The notes beneath the pieces are model-generated. The model had not been told where the DNA came from. It did no database searches and saw nothing but the letters and a program-made list of their open reading frames with translations. Below are positions 8,647-16,768 of a stretch of 23,557 nt of DNA, in pieces. Location of the stretch: positions 1 to 23,557 of the forward strand of contig CAZSAT010000109.1 of assembly GCA_964604675.1 (NCBI GenBank). Direction: 5' to 3'. Position numbers and translations under genes: made by a program. This DNA comes from CAZSAT01 sp964604675 (GTDB lineage Bacteria > Myxococcota_A > UBA796 > CAJQPC01). Within the stretch, counting starts at the first letter, position 1; each line of letters begins with the position of its first letter.

Positions 8647-9270
8647 CTAGAGCCAGGGGCTGTCGGCCATGCCTCCGCAGGGCGTGACGAAGATGCTGCC
8701 GGAGATGGTGCCGCTGCCGGAGAGCTCGTCGAGCGCGTCGATGTAGTTGCCGGAGACCCCGCTGAGCTGCGCGTCGACGCGGAAGCCCTCGCCCTCCACC
8801 TCGATCGCGGTGGTCCAGTCGTCGGGATTGCCCGTCAGCCGGTCGCCGCTCCAGTAGTAGTCCTTGTCGCCGTCGCGGTTCTCCCACTCGAAGGACCCGT
8901 CGCCCAGCGCACAGTCCAGGGTCCAGAAAGCATCGATGGCCGGCTCGGCGTCGCTGCCCGAGTAGGTGCCCGCACCGTCCACCAGCGCGGCATTGAAGAA
9001 GAGCCGGCAGCTGTCGGGCGCCACCACGGCGTCGGGCACGATCTTGTCGCTCTTGCCGACCAGGTGGTTGTTCTGAAGGGCCACCACGTCGTCGCAGGTC
9101 GCGTCGGGGTTGGACGGAAAGTCGAACACGCCCTCGGAGCCGTCGTCGAATCCGTACGCCCTCACGATCTCCACGTCCACGTCGTAGCCGTCGATCGAGA
9201 CCGAGCCGACCAGGGATCCCCCGTCGGCCACCCCCTCGGACCCGGCACAGGCCAACATCCAGATCAGCAC
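8647..9270 (-). CDS. Putative small secreted lipoprotein, unrecognised family
   Basis: I do not recognise this protein of about 207 residues. Seen: a very short hydrophobic start (LIWMLAC) that looks like a minimal lipobox, then an acidic, Gly/Asp/Ser-rich body with four further Cys (ATCDD, DSCRL, LDCAL, TPCGG). These could form two disulfides outside the cytoplasm. The C-terminal half contains beta-rich stretches such as SGTISGSIFV. The GTG at 9270 is chosen because GGAGAG sits upstream with GGAG seven bases away, and it starts one base after the prfB stop. A GTG at 9297 would add a positively charged n-region (KPSERR) but overlap prfB by 26 bases. Its place between prfB and lysS gives no functional hint. 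A lipoprotein is likely, but the signal is shorter than usual. Confidence 0.7.
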   Translation of the reverse strand: MLIWMLACAGSEGVADGGSLVGSVSIDGYDVDVEIVRAYGFDDGSEGVFDFPSNPDATCDDVVALQNNHLVGKSDKIVPDAVVAPDSCRLFFNAALVDGAGTYSGSDAEPAIDAFWTLDCALGDGSFEWENRDGDKDYYWSGDRLTGNPDDWTTAIEVEGEGFRVDAQLSGVSGNYIDALDELSGSGTISGSIFVTPCGGMADSPWL

Positions 9271-9271
9271 G

Positions 9272-10394
9272 TCAGCTCTCCGTTCGCTCGGCTTCACCGG
9301 CGCGCTGTGCGAGCCAGGATTCCATGAAGGGGTCGAGGGCCCCGTCGAGCACCTTGTCCACGTCGCCCGCCTCCAGACCGGTGCGGGTGTCCTTCACCAT
9401 CCGGTAGGGATGGATCACGTAGTTGCGGATCTGGCTGCCCCACTCGATCTTCTTCTTGTCGGCGTTGGCGGCGTCCATGGCCGCCTGGCGCTTCTCGATC
9501 TCGATCTGGTAGAGCTTGCTCTTCAAGGCCTTCATCGCCGTGGCCTTGTTCTTGTGCTGGCTGCGCTCGTTGCTGCACTTCACGACCACGCCGGTGGGCA
9601 GGTGGGTGATGCGAACGGCGCTGTCGGTGGTGTTGACGTGCTGACCACCCGCCCCCGAGGCGCGCATGGTGTCGGTCTTGAGGTCCGCGGGGTTGATCTC
9701 GATCTCGATCTCGTCGTCGACGATCGGGTACGCGCCGACGCTGGCGAAGCAGGTGTGGCGGCGCGCCGAGGCGTCGAAGGGAGAGATGCGAACCAGCCGG
9801 TGCACACCGATCTCCGCCTTCAGGTAGCCGTAGGCGTACTCCCCCTCGATCTCCATCGTGCAGCTCTTGATGCCGGCCTCGTCGTGCGCCTGCTCGTCGA
9901 CCACGCGGGACTTGAAGCCGTGCTCCTCCGACCAGCGCAGGTACATGCGCTTCAGCATGCCGGCCCAGTCGCTCGCGTCGGTGCCGCCCGCGCCCGAGTT
10001 GATCTCGAGCACCGCGCCCGCGCGATCGCCCTCGTCGCCGAGCAGGCGGCGGACCTCCAGCACGTCGCAGAGCTCCTGCACCGCGTCCAGGGTCCCGCTG
10101 GCCTCCTCGAGGGACTCCTGGTCCGCGGCTTCCTCCCCCAGCTCGATCATCACCTCGGCATCCTCGAGCTGCCCCTCGAGGTCGAGCACCGCATGCACGT
10201 CGCGCTCGAGCCCGGCCTTCTCGCGGAGCGTGGCCTGGGCCCGCTCGTTGTCGTTCCAGAAGTCCGGGTCCTCGGTCTTCCGGCTCAGCTCCTCGATCTG
10301 ACGCGCCTTGTGAGCAACGTCAAAGGAACCCCCGGAGCGCGGTGACGCGCTCGGCCAGGGACGCTCGGCGGGAGCGAAGCTCTTCTGGGATCAT
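9272..10394 (-). CDS. prfB: Peptide chain release factor 2, with programmed +1 frameshift
   Basis: RF2 ends translation at UGA and UAA. The coding sequence is split. A zero-frame part starts at ATG 10394 (GGAGG six bases upstream) and gives 24 codons to CTT, then an in-frame TGA at 10322-10320. Reading resumes after skipping the T at 10322, at GAC 10321-10319, and continues to the TGA at 9274-9272. The fused product is 373 residues (E. coli RF2 is 365). Its junction, RGFL-DVAHKARQ then DFWNDNERAQA, matches the known RF2 N-terminus. The stop-codon-reading SPF motif is at 204-206 and the catalytic GGQ at 249-251. The frameshift lets RF2 limit its own synthesis in the classical system. It lies 22 bases after ybeY. 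Confidence 0.96.
10319..10334 (-). promoter_or_regulatory. prfB programmed +1 ribosomal frameshift signal
   Basis: Minus-strand codons 21-25 read CGG GGG TTC CTT TGA, followed by C. This has the architecture of the E. coli prfB site: a Shine-Dalgarno-like G-run (10334-10329), a three-base spacer, the slippery CTT, the weak TGA stop, and a 3' C that weakens termination further. The downstream +1 frame is unmistakable RF2. By established knowledge, low RF2 lets the ribosome pause at UGA and slip onto UUU, restoring RF2 synthesis. The one change is C for A at the first base of the internal Shine-Dalgarno-like run. Confidence 0.95.
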
Positions 10395-10416
10395 GGGAGC
10401 CCTCCAGGCGCCACCG

Positions 10417-10881
10417 CTATCCGTCCGCCTCGGTGTGAGCGAGTGCGATGAGCCCTTCTCCGGCCCAACCCAGACGTCCCATCAGGTTTCGCTCCGCCGC
10501 GGCCATCTCCTCGAGGGCCGCCTCGGAGGCCTCGTGATCGTAGCCCAACAGATGCAGGAGGCCGTGCACGAGCAGGATGCGAAGCTCGCTGCGCTGGGCG
10601 TGTCCACGTTCCTCCGCCTGGCGGCGGGCGGTCTGCAGCGAGATCACGAGGTCGCCGAGCACCACCTCGTCCTGCTGCGGGAAGCTCAGCACGTCGGTCG
10701 GCGCGTCGACACCCCGCCACGACTTGTTCAGGTCCTGGATGAACACGTCGCACGTAAGCACCATGGATAGCTCGACATCTTCGAGCCTCGCCGCCTGGAG
10801 GAGGAGGCGCGCGTCCTCTTCGAGATGGCCCAACGCCGCGTCTTCGTCGGGGAGCGCCTCGAGGCGGGCGTGCACCCTCAT
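10417..10881 (-). CDS. ybeY: Endoribonuclease YbeY (rRNA maturation factor)
   Basis: YbeY is a zinc-dependent RNase involved in 16S rRNA 3' maturation and ribosome quality control. The 154-residue protein has the family's metal motif H-x3-H-x5-H at His106, His110 and His116 (VHGLLHLLGYDH). The upstream segment PTDVLSFP is also a family hallmark. The ATG at 10881 overlaps the stop of the 7TM-HD gene by four bases (ATGA), which fixes the start. The frame stays open far upstream but only as a shadow of the 7TM-HD gene. The order phoH, 7TM-HD protein, ybeY is a widely conserved operon. Confidence 0.95.
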   Translation of the reverse strand: MRVHARLEALPDEDAALGHLEEDARLLLQAARLEDVELSMVLTCDVFIQDLNKSWRGVDAPTDVLSFPQQDEVVLGDLVISLQTARRQAEERGHAQRSELRILLVHGLLHLLGYDHEASEAALEEMAAAERNLMGRLGWAGEGLIALAHTEADG

Positions 10882-13262
10882 CCGTCGTCCGAGCCCCCGA
10901 TGCCCGGGAGGTTCTGCACGCTCTCGTAGTCCGAGGAGGGATCCAGATCGACCTCCCCCGGCCGGATCTCGAGGGTGATGACTGCCTCTCGCGACGGCTT
11001 CTCGCGCTCGTCGCCCGTCCCCGCGGTGGAGATCGCGCGGGTCTCGGCGTAGTCCACGCGGTGGTGGTACACGCCGGCGAGCACGCCCTGGAAGGCGTCG
11101 GCGATGGTCACGATCTCCGCGACGGTGAGCGGACACTCGTCGAACTGGCCGTCCTGCAGCGTGCTGTTGACGATCTTCTGGATCATCGCAGCGATGTTCT
11201 CGGCGGTCGGCTGCCGGAGCGTGCGGCAGGCGGCCTCGGTCTTGTCGGCGAGCATGATGACGCCCATCTCGCGGGTGGACGGCTTCGGCCCGGGGTAGCG
11301 GAACTCGGACTCGGAGATGTCGGGGTCGGTCTCCTGGGCGCGCACCCAGAAGCTCTTCAGCAGGCCGGTCCCATGGTGCGTGAGGATGGCGTCCACGATG
11401 GGCTTCGGCAGGCCCTGGCTCCGGGCGATCGCCGCCCCCTCCCGGACGTGGTCGATGATGAGCTGGGCCGACATCCGCGGGGTCAGCTTCTCGTGGATGT
11501 TGGGCATCCCCCGGCCCTGGTTCTCGGCGAAATACTGGGGCTTGATCGCCTTCCCGATGTCGTGGAAGTAGCTGGTCACCCTGCACACGAGCGCGTTGCA
11601 GCCGATCGACTCGGCCCCTGCTTCGGCCAGCGTGCCGACCATGATCGAGTGGTGGTAGGTGCCCGGCGCCTTGAGCATCAGGTTGCGAAGCTGTGGATGG
11701 TCGAGGTTGGCGAGCTCCAACAGCCGCAAGTCGGTCACGAACCCGAAGAGCTCGAAGAAGGGCACGAGCCCGAGCACCAAGAACGCCGAGAGCAGCCCAC
11801 CGGTGAAGGCGAACACCGCGTCCCACACAGGACGGATGGGACCACCGCCGACGGCCGCTTCCGGCAGGTACATCCGAACGAGGTCCAACAAGAGCACGAA
11901 CGCCGCGCTCATCAACCCGGTGTAGATGCCCGCGCGGAGGATGCCCTTGCGCTCCCGGTCCTTGCCGATCGAACCCGCTGCGGTCACCGAAGACACCACG
12001 AAGAACGCAGCGTAGTGCACCTGCTGACCCATCAGGAACGCGACGAGCGCCGCGGCGACCACCGAGAAGACCAGGCTCGTCTCCGAGTTGATCAGGATGC
12101 GCACCAGCAGGGCCACGCCGGCCAGCGGAAGCATGTAGAAGAAGGACCCGGACTCGAGCTCCGGGCTCGCCTGCGCCAACGGCACGGCGATCTCGGTGAG
12201 CCCCCTCGCGAAGGCGAGGGTGAGGATCATCAAGAAACCCAGCGCGGCCAGGTCCCGGGTGCGCGTGGAGAACTTGCGGATGTACAGGCCCGCGAAGGAG
12301 TACACCGCTCCGTAGAGCAGGAGGCTGAACGCGAACAGGGCCCCGAGGGCGGCGAGCATGTTGTCGTCGCCGCGGGTGTCCTCGAGCGCGCCGAGCACGC
12401 GCGCGGTGTGCTCGTCCACCACGTCGCCCTTTCGCACGATCGTCGTGCCCTCGCTGATGCGGAGCTGCACCGGCGCGACCGACGACATGGCCTCCAGCCG
12501 ACGCTCCTCGGTGAGCAGCTGGTTGCGGGCGAAGTTGGGCTGGAGCATCACCTTGGCGATGCTGGCGGCGAGCCGGAGGCGCTGCCCTGCGGGGCCGTCC
12601 TCGAAGCGGTCCAGCACCTCGAGTGACAGGCTCCTCCGAGCTTCGTCCAGGGTGTGCACGCTGCTGAAGTCGTCGAGCTGCACCTCTTCCCGGCTCTCCC
12701 GAAGCCGGATGACCCGGATGGGGGCGCTCACGGGGAGGAGCGACCGGTCGGCCACGAGGTAGCGGCGTTGCTGGGTGCCCAGGAGCTGGTTGGTCATCGC
12801 CTCCAGCGCGGGGCTCAAGCCCTCGTCGAACAGACCTTCGAGCTCCTCGTCCGCGAGTCGCACCCCAAGACGCTCCTGCAGCTGGGCCTGGAACTGCCTC
12901 ACCAGCTCGGGAGACACCTCGCCCAGTGTCTCCGGTTCCTCGCTCTTCGGTGCCGTCGCGAGCCCACGTCGGACCACATCGAAGGCATCGGAGACCCGGC
13001 CCTGCAGGCGGGGACCCAGCCCACCGTCGAAGTCGTAGACGGACACGACCGCCTCGGCGGCCTCCTGCTGCCGGTCGAGGGTGGCCTGCACGTCCTCGAA
13101 GGCAAAGGTCGTCGGTGCTGAGATGTTGCGGGGCGCCACGGCGCCGACAGGCAGGTCGGCGTCTGGGAAGCGCACGACGGGCACCATCACCAACGCCGTG
13201 AGCGCACACACGGCTACCAGGAGCAACGCACGGATGAGCTGTCGACGGGTGGGCCGCACCAT
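10878..13262 (-). CDS. pgpH: 7TM-HD membrane phosphodiesterase, PgpH family
   Basis: The 794-residue membrane protein is expected to hydrolyse cyclic di-AMP, as shown for the PgpH/YqfF family. Seen: an N-terminal membrane helix (about 9-30), a large extracytoplasmic 7TMR-HDED domain (about 31-300), a seven-helix region (about 303-510), and a cytoplasmic HD domain (about 535-740). Metal-ligand candidates are visible: YHHS (His537/538), HD in YFHDIGK (567-568), His605 in IIDHVREG and HHG at 629-631. The C-terminus carries a Lys/Arg/Glu-rich then acidic tail. The ATG at 13262 overlaps the phoH stop by one base (TGATG). No di-adenylate cyclase gene lies in this window, so the substrate is inferred from the family. 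Confidence 0.93.
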   Translation of the reverse strand: MVRPTRRQLIRALLLVAVCALTALVMVPVVRFPDADLPVGAVAPRNISAPTTFAFEDVQATLDRQQEAAEAVVSVYDFDGGLGPRLQGRVSDAFDVVRRGLATAPKSEEPETLGEVSPELVRQFQAQLQERLGVRLADEELEGLFDEGLSPALEAMTNQLLGTQQRRYLVADRSLLPVSAPIRVIRLRESREEVQLDDFSSVHTLDEARRSLSLEVLDRFEDGPAGQRLRLAASIAKVMLQPNFARNQLLTEERRLEAMSSVAPVQLRISEGTTIVRKGDVVDEHTARVLGALEDTRGDDNMLAALGALFAFSLLLYGAVYSFAGLYIRKFSTRTRDLAALGFLMILTLAFARGLTEIAVPLAQASPELESGSFFYMLPLAGVALLVRILINSETSLVFSVVAAALVAFLMGQQVHYAAFFVVSSVTAAGSIGKDRERKGILRAGIYTGLMSAAFVLLLDLVRMYLPEAAVGGGPIRPVWDAVFAFTGGLLSAFLVLGLVPFFELFGFVTDLRLLELANLDHPQLRNLMLKAPGTYHHSIMVGTLAEAGAESIGCNALVCRVTSYFHDIGKAIKPQYFAENQGRGMPNIHEKLTPRMSAQLIIDHVREGAAIARSQGLPKPIVDAILTHHGTGLLKSFWVRAQETDPDISESEFRYPGPKPSTREMGVIMLADKTEAACRTLRQPTAENIAAMIQKIVNSTLQDGQFDECPLTVAEIVTIADAFQGVLAGVYHHRVDYAETRAISTAGTGDEREKPSREAVITLEIRPGEVDLDPSSDYESVQNLPGIGGSDDG

Positions 13263-14227
13263 CAGCGCTCCCCTCCGCGCCGGCTGTCGGCTTCGTAGGC
13301 CCGGATGATGCGCGTGACCAGTCCGTGGCGCACCACGTCGTCGGCGGTGAAGGTCACGAAGCCGATTCCAGGCACGCCGTCCAGCACGCGACGGGCGTTG
13401 ACCAGCCCCGAGGTGATGTGGCCCGGAAGGTCGACCTGTGTGACGTCGCCAGTCACGACGGCCTGGCTGCCCATGCCGAGTCGTGTGAGGAACATCTTCA
13501 TCTGCTCCACGGACGTGTTCTGCGCTTCGTCGAGGATGACGAAGGCATCGGAGAGGGTGCGGCCGCGCATGAACGCGAGGGGCGCGACCTCGATCACGCC
13601 CTTCTCGATGAGGCGACCGCCTCGAGCGCTGTCCACCATGTCGTAGAGCGCGTCGTAGAGCGGCCGCAGGTAGGGGTTCACCTTCTCCGCCATGTCGCCG
13701 GGGAGAAAGCCCAGCTTCTCGCCCGCCTCGACAGCCGGTCGGCACAACACGATGCGGGAGACCTCCTGCCTCATCAGGGCGCCGACCGCCATGGCCATCG
13801 CCAGGTAGGTCTTCCCCGTGCCTGCGGGCCCGACACCGAACACCACGTCGCGCTCGCGGATCGCCTTGATGTAGGCCTTCTGCGTCACGGAGCGCGGGAA
13901 GATGGCCTTCTGCCGATGGCCCACGTAGACGACGTCGAGGAAGTAGTCGGCGAGGCGTGCTTCGGGGTCGCTGCGCACGAGGCGGCAGGCGTGCTCCACC
14001 AGCGTGGGGTGCAGCGACACGCCGCGGCCCACCAGGTCGTAGAGCTGGTCGAGGAGCGACCCGGCGAGCGCAGCCGCGGCCGCCGAACCCTCGAGGGTGA
14101 ACCGGCCTCCTCGATGCGCTACGCGCACCTCGAGCTCCCGGCCCACCACCTTGAGGTGCACCGCCAGCTCGCCAGAGAGCTCCCGCACGCGCGCCGAGTC
14201 GTCGTACTCGAGGGTCTGCACCACCAT
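13262..14227 (-). CDS. phoH: PhoH family ATPase (YbeZ type)
   Basis: PhoH-like proteins are cytoplasmic P-loop ATPases tied to RNA metabolism; the YbeZ type is linked to YbeY. The 321-residue protein has an N-terminal KH-like region (about 20-75), Walker A GPAGTGKT (133-140), a conserved CRPAVEAGEKLGFLPGD stretch (162-178), and Walker B VILDEAQ (230-236). ATG 14227 is the outermost start, but GAGGA ends only one base before it. GTG codons at 14224 or 14221 have better spacing, so the true start may lie one or two codons in. It heads the phoH-pgpH-ybeY-prfB run and faces the divergent ald gene across 135 bases. Confidence 0.94.
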   Translation of the reverse strand: MVVQTLEYDDSARVRELSGELAVHLKVVGRELEVRVAHRGGRFTLEGSAAAAALAGSLLDQLYDLVGRGVSLHPTLVEHACRLVRSDPEARLADYFLDVVYVGHRQKAIFPRSVTQKAYIKAIRERDVVFGVGPAGTGKTYLAMAMAVGALMRQEVSRIVLCRPAVEAGEKLGFLPGDMAEKVNPYLRPLYDALYDMVDSARGGRLIEKGVIEVAPLAFMRGRTLSDAFVILDEAQNTSVEQMKMFLTRLGMGSQAVVTGDVTQVDLPGHITSGLVNARRVLDGVPGIGFVTFTADDVVRHGLVTRIIRAYEADSRRGGER

Positions 14228-14362
14228 GTCCTCTGGGGCCTGGATGGCGCCTCCGTCGTGAAGTGCCTGGGGCTGTCGCCCGACCCGAACACCACGAGCT
14301 TAGCACGCTCGCCAGCCCGCATCCCGCTGGATAGAGCGCGCGTCCCCTTCCGGAGGTGTCGG
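14228..14362. promoter_or_regulatory. Divergent intergenic region between phoH and ald
   Basis: This gap of 135 bases must hold the ald promoter and probably the phoH operon promoter. For ald, GGAGGT at 14352-14357 is a strong ribosome site. On the minus strand GTGCTAAGCT (14306-14297) resembles an extended -10 element about 70 bases before phoH, but no good -35 lies at the usual distance. No terminator-like hairpin is visible. Confidence 0.4.
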
Positions 14363-15469
14363 ATGATCGTCGGTGTCCCCAGCGAGATCAAGTCGGAGGA
14401 GAACCGCGTCGGCCTGGTGCCGAGCGGCGTGCGCGAGCTCGTGCGCAACGGCCACACCGTGCTCGTCCAGCAGGGCGCAGGCATGGGCAGTGGCGTGCTC
14501 GACCAGGAGTACATCAACGTTGGCGCCGAGCTCGTTCCGAGCGCCGAGGAGGTCTACGGCCGCGCGGACATGATCTGGAAGGTCAAGGAGCCCCTGCCCG
14601 CCGAGTACCCGCTGCTGCGCTACGGCCAGATCCTCTACACCTACCTTCACCTCGCCCCGGACGAGGCCCAGACGGAAGCGCTGCTCAAGGCGGGCGTGGT
14701 CGGCATCGCCTACGAGACCGTCGAGCTCCCCGACCGCAGCTTGCCGCTCCTCGCCCCGATGAGCGAGGTGGCCGGACGGCTGTCGATCCAGGCGGGGGCC
14801 TACTGCCTCACCAAGCACCGCGGCGGCCGTGGCGTGCTCCTCGGCGGCGTTCCGGGCGTGGAGCCAGGGCGCGTGGTCGTGATCGGCGGGGGCGTGGTCG
14901 GCCTCAACGCCGCGAAGATGGCCGTCGGCCTCGGCGCTGACGTGACGATGCTCGACATCAGCCTGAACCGACTCCGCGAGGTGGACGACATCTTCAACGG
15001 GCGCGTGAAGACCGTGTTCTCGAACCCCTACAACCTGGAGCGCTCCCTCGGCACGGCGGATCTCGTGGTGGGTGCCGTCCTCATCGCGGGCGCCAAGGCT
15101 CCGCACCTCGTCACGCGCGACATGTTGGGCCTGATGCAACCCGGCGCCGCCATCGTCGACGTGGCGGTCGATCAGGGTGGCTGCGTGGAGACCACGAAGG
15201 CCACCACGCACGACAAGCCCACCTACGACGTGGACGGCATCGTGCACTACGCCGTGGCGAACATGCCGGGCGCCGTGGCGCGCACCAGCACCTTCGCGCT
15301 GAACAACGCCACGATCCCCTACGGCGTGCGCATCGCCAACATGGGCTGGCACGACGCGCTCGCGCACGACGCCTGCCTGGCCAAGGGACTCAACGTGCTC
15401 CACAGCAAGGTCACGAACCGGGCCGTCGCGGAGGCCCGCGGCTACCCCTTCGAGCCGTGGTCCGCCTGA
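14363..15469 (+). CDS. ald: Alanine dehydrogenase
   Basis: The enzyme interconverts L-alanine and pyruvate plus ammonia, using NAD. The 368-residue protein matches the family length (about 370). The key residues fall at the numbering known from Bacillus and Mycobacterium enzymes: Arg15, Lys75 (KVKEP), His96 (TYLHLAPD) and Asp270 (DVAVDQGG). The NAD-binding Rossmann turn G-x-G-x-x-G is at 175-180 (GGGVVG), with Asp198 at the end of the second strand for the ribose hydroxyls. The ATG at 14363 has GGAGGT five bases upstream. The frame is open further upstream only as an antisense shadow of phoH. It stands alone on the plus strand and converges with the repeat-protein gene 22 bases downstream. 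A metabolic link to its neighbours is not evident. Confidence 0.97.
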   Translation: MIVGVPSEIKSEENRVGLVPSGVRELVRNGHTVLVQQGAGMGSGVLDQEYINVGAELVPSAEEVYGRADMIWKVKEPLPAEYPLLRYGQILYTYLHLAPDEAQTEALLKAGVVGIAYETVELPDRSLPLLAPMSEVAGRLSIQAGAYCLTKHRGGRGVLLGGVPGVEPGRVVVIGGGVVGLNAAKMAVGLGADVTMLDISLNRLREVDDIFNGRVKTVFSNPYNLERSLGTADLVVGAVLIAGAKAPHLVTRDMLGLMQPGAAIVDVAVDQGGCVETTKATTHDKPTYDVDGIVHYAVANMPGAVARTSTFALNNATIPYGVRIANMGWHDALAHDACLAKGLNVLHSKVTNRAVAEARGYPFEPWSA

Positions 15470-15491
15470 AGCTCGAGGGCGCTGGCGCGAG

Positions 15492-16766
15492 TCAGCCCTT
15501 GTTCCGCTTGAGCTCGATGACCTTCCGGCGCGCGAGCTGCGTGACGGCCCCGCCCACGTTCTTGTTGCGCGCGAGCATCTCCAGGTCGCGGCGCTGGAGC
15601 TGGTTGACGAAGCCGATCGCGGACGAGACCGGGGTCTTGGGGTTGTTGCAGAGCGCAACCTTGACCTGGTACTTCCTCATGTACTCCTTGTTCCGCGTCA
15701 ACTCTCGGATGACCTCGCCGTCCAGGTTCTTGTTGCCGGCGATGCTCAGGACCTCGGTGTCGGTCAGTCGCCCCGACTTCACCACCGCCGACGCCACGGC
15801 CTTGTTGCGGTCGCGCACGAGCACGCTGCGCGCCTCCTTGTTGCCGAGGTAGGCCAGCTTGATCTTCTTTCCGGGGGTCATGAGCGCGATCTTCTGCTTC
15901 ATGTTCTGACGCGCCTCGACCACTTCTTCACGGCTCGCACCGTCGCCGGGATCGCGGGTCAGGTCGAAGCCGAAGTCCGAGCGCTCGTCGGCGAAGTCGA
16001 AGGTGAAGCCGCCCAGGCCGCCCTTCTCGACGTCGCCCAGGTCGAACATGTCGAGCTCGAACTTCTCGGCGACGTGTTCGTTGGTCGTCGGCGACGGCAG
16101 CCCCATCAGCGCCGCCTCGACCTCGGCCTCGAGGCGCTTCTGCTCCAGCTCAGCGGCGCTGGGCCCGCTGCGCTTGGCCTTCTCGAACCCGAGCACAGGC
16201 GGCACCTCGATGGTGACCGTGCCATCTGGGTCCACGCCCTCGGGCAGCGCCCGGTTCAGCCGGAGGTAGTCGGATGCCCGCCGGAGCAGCTCCTGGTCGG
16301 CGTTCTCGTTGGTCGCCAGGTACAGGTAGATCGTGGGCGTGATGAGCAAGCGTTCCTGGTTCCGCACGATCTTCTCGAACAGCTCGCCGACGGCCACCTC
16401 GGCGATCAGGTGGCCGGTGCGGTCGTTGGTGTGCGGAATGCGGAGGATGTCGGCCATCAGCTGCTGGTCGTAGACCCTGCGGAACTCGGCGAGCACCTCG
16501 AGCACCTTGGGGTGGGTGAGGTTGCCGATGGCGCCACGCACCTGGTCCTCGGTCAGCCCGTCGGTGAGGCTGCGGCGTGCAGCGTCGGCGACCTCGGCGT
16601 CGGGGTCACCGAGCTGGCAATACCAGATGGCCAGGTACACCCGGGGGGGGATCGACGGGACGAGCGCCTTGGCCACGGCCAGCTTGATCTTCTTGGGCGC
16701 TCCCTCCTGGAGGGCGTGGCGATGCGCTTCGGGGATGCCGAGCGCTTCATAGGGGTAGGTCGCCAC
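15492..16766 (-). CDS. HEAT/LRV-like helical repeat protein of unknown function
   Basis: The 424-residue protein has two helical-repeat regions. The N-terminal one (about 23-165) and the C-terminal one (about 290-418) both open with KKIKLA (25-30 and 300-305), suggesting an internal duplication. The C-terminal repeats have a period of about 26 residues with recurring Asn turns (GNKEA, RDRNK, AGNKN, TRNKE, CNNPKTP, ARNKN), as in leucine-rich-variant or HEAT-like repeats. The linker (about 170-285) has a charged coil then a Phe/Asp/Gly-rich acidic patch (FTFDFADERSDFGFDL). No catalytic motif, signal peptide or membrane helix is seen, so a cytoplasmic scaffold is inferred. I recall similar uncharacterised proteins in deltaproteobacteria. 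The GTG start lies two bases after the EF-G-like stop, so the two are probably made together. Confidence 0.85.
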   Translation of the reverse strand: MATYPYEALGIPEAHRHALQEGAPKKIKLAVAKALVPSIPPRVYLAIWYCQLGDPDAEVADAARRSLTDGLTEDQVRGAIGNLTHPKVLEVLAEFRRVYDQQLMADILRIPHTNDRTGHLIAEVAVGELFEKIVRNQERLLITPTIYLYLATNENADQELLRRASDYLRLNRALPEGVDPDGTVTIEVPPVLGFEKAKRSGPSAAELEQKRLEAEVEAALMGLPSPTTNEHVAEKFELDMFDLGDVEKGGLGGFTFDFADERSDFGFDLTRDPGDGASREEVVEARQNMKQKIALMTPGKKIKLAYLGNKEARSVLVRDRNKAVASAVVKSGRLTDTEVLSIAGNKNLDGEVIRELTRNKEYMRKYQVKVALCNNPKTPVSSAIGFVNQLQRRDLEMLARNKNVGGAVTQLARRKVIELKRNKG

Positions 16767-16768
16767 GA

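Noticed and set aside
10320..10322. In-frame TGA in prfB read as a sign of a pseudogene
   Set aside because: The stop sits exactly in the known CTT TGA C frameshift context, with RF2 sequence continuing in the +1 frame.
10882..13209. Long in-frame extension upstream of ybeY
   Set aside because: It is the 7TM-HD gene read in another frame. The ATGA overlap at 10881 and the family start fix ybeY as 154 residues.
13263..14306. Extension of the 7TM-HD frame upstream of 13262
   Set aside because: It overlaps phoH in a different frame and is Arg/Gly/Pro-rich shadow sequence. The membrane helix right after ATG 13262 marks the real N-terminus.
13325..14362. Upstream extension of the alanine dehydrogenase frame
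   Set aside because: It is antisense to phoH. The ATG at 14363 has a strong ribosome site and puts Arg15, Lys75, His96 and Asp270 at their family positions.
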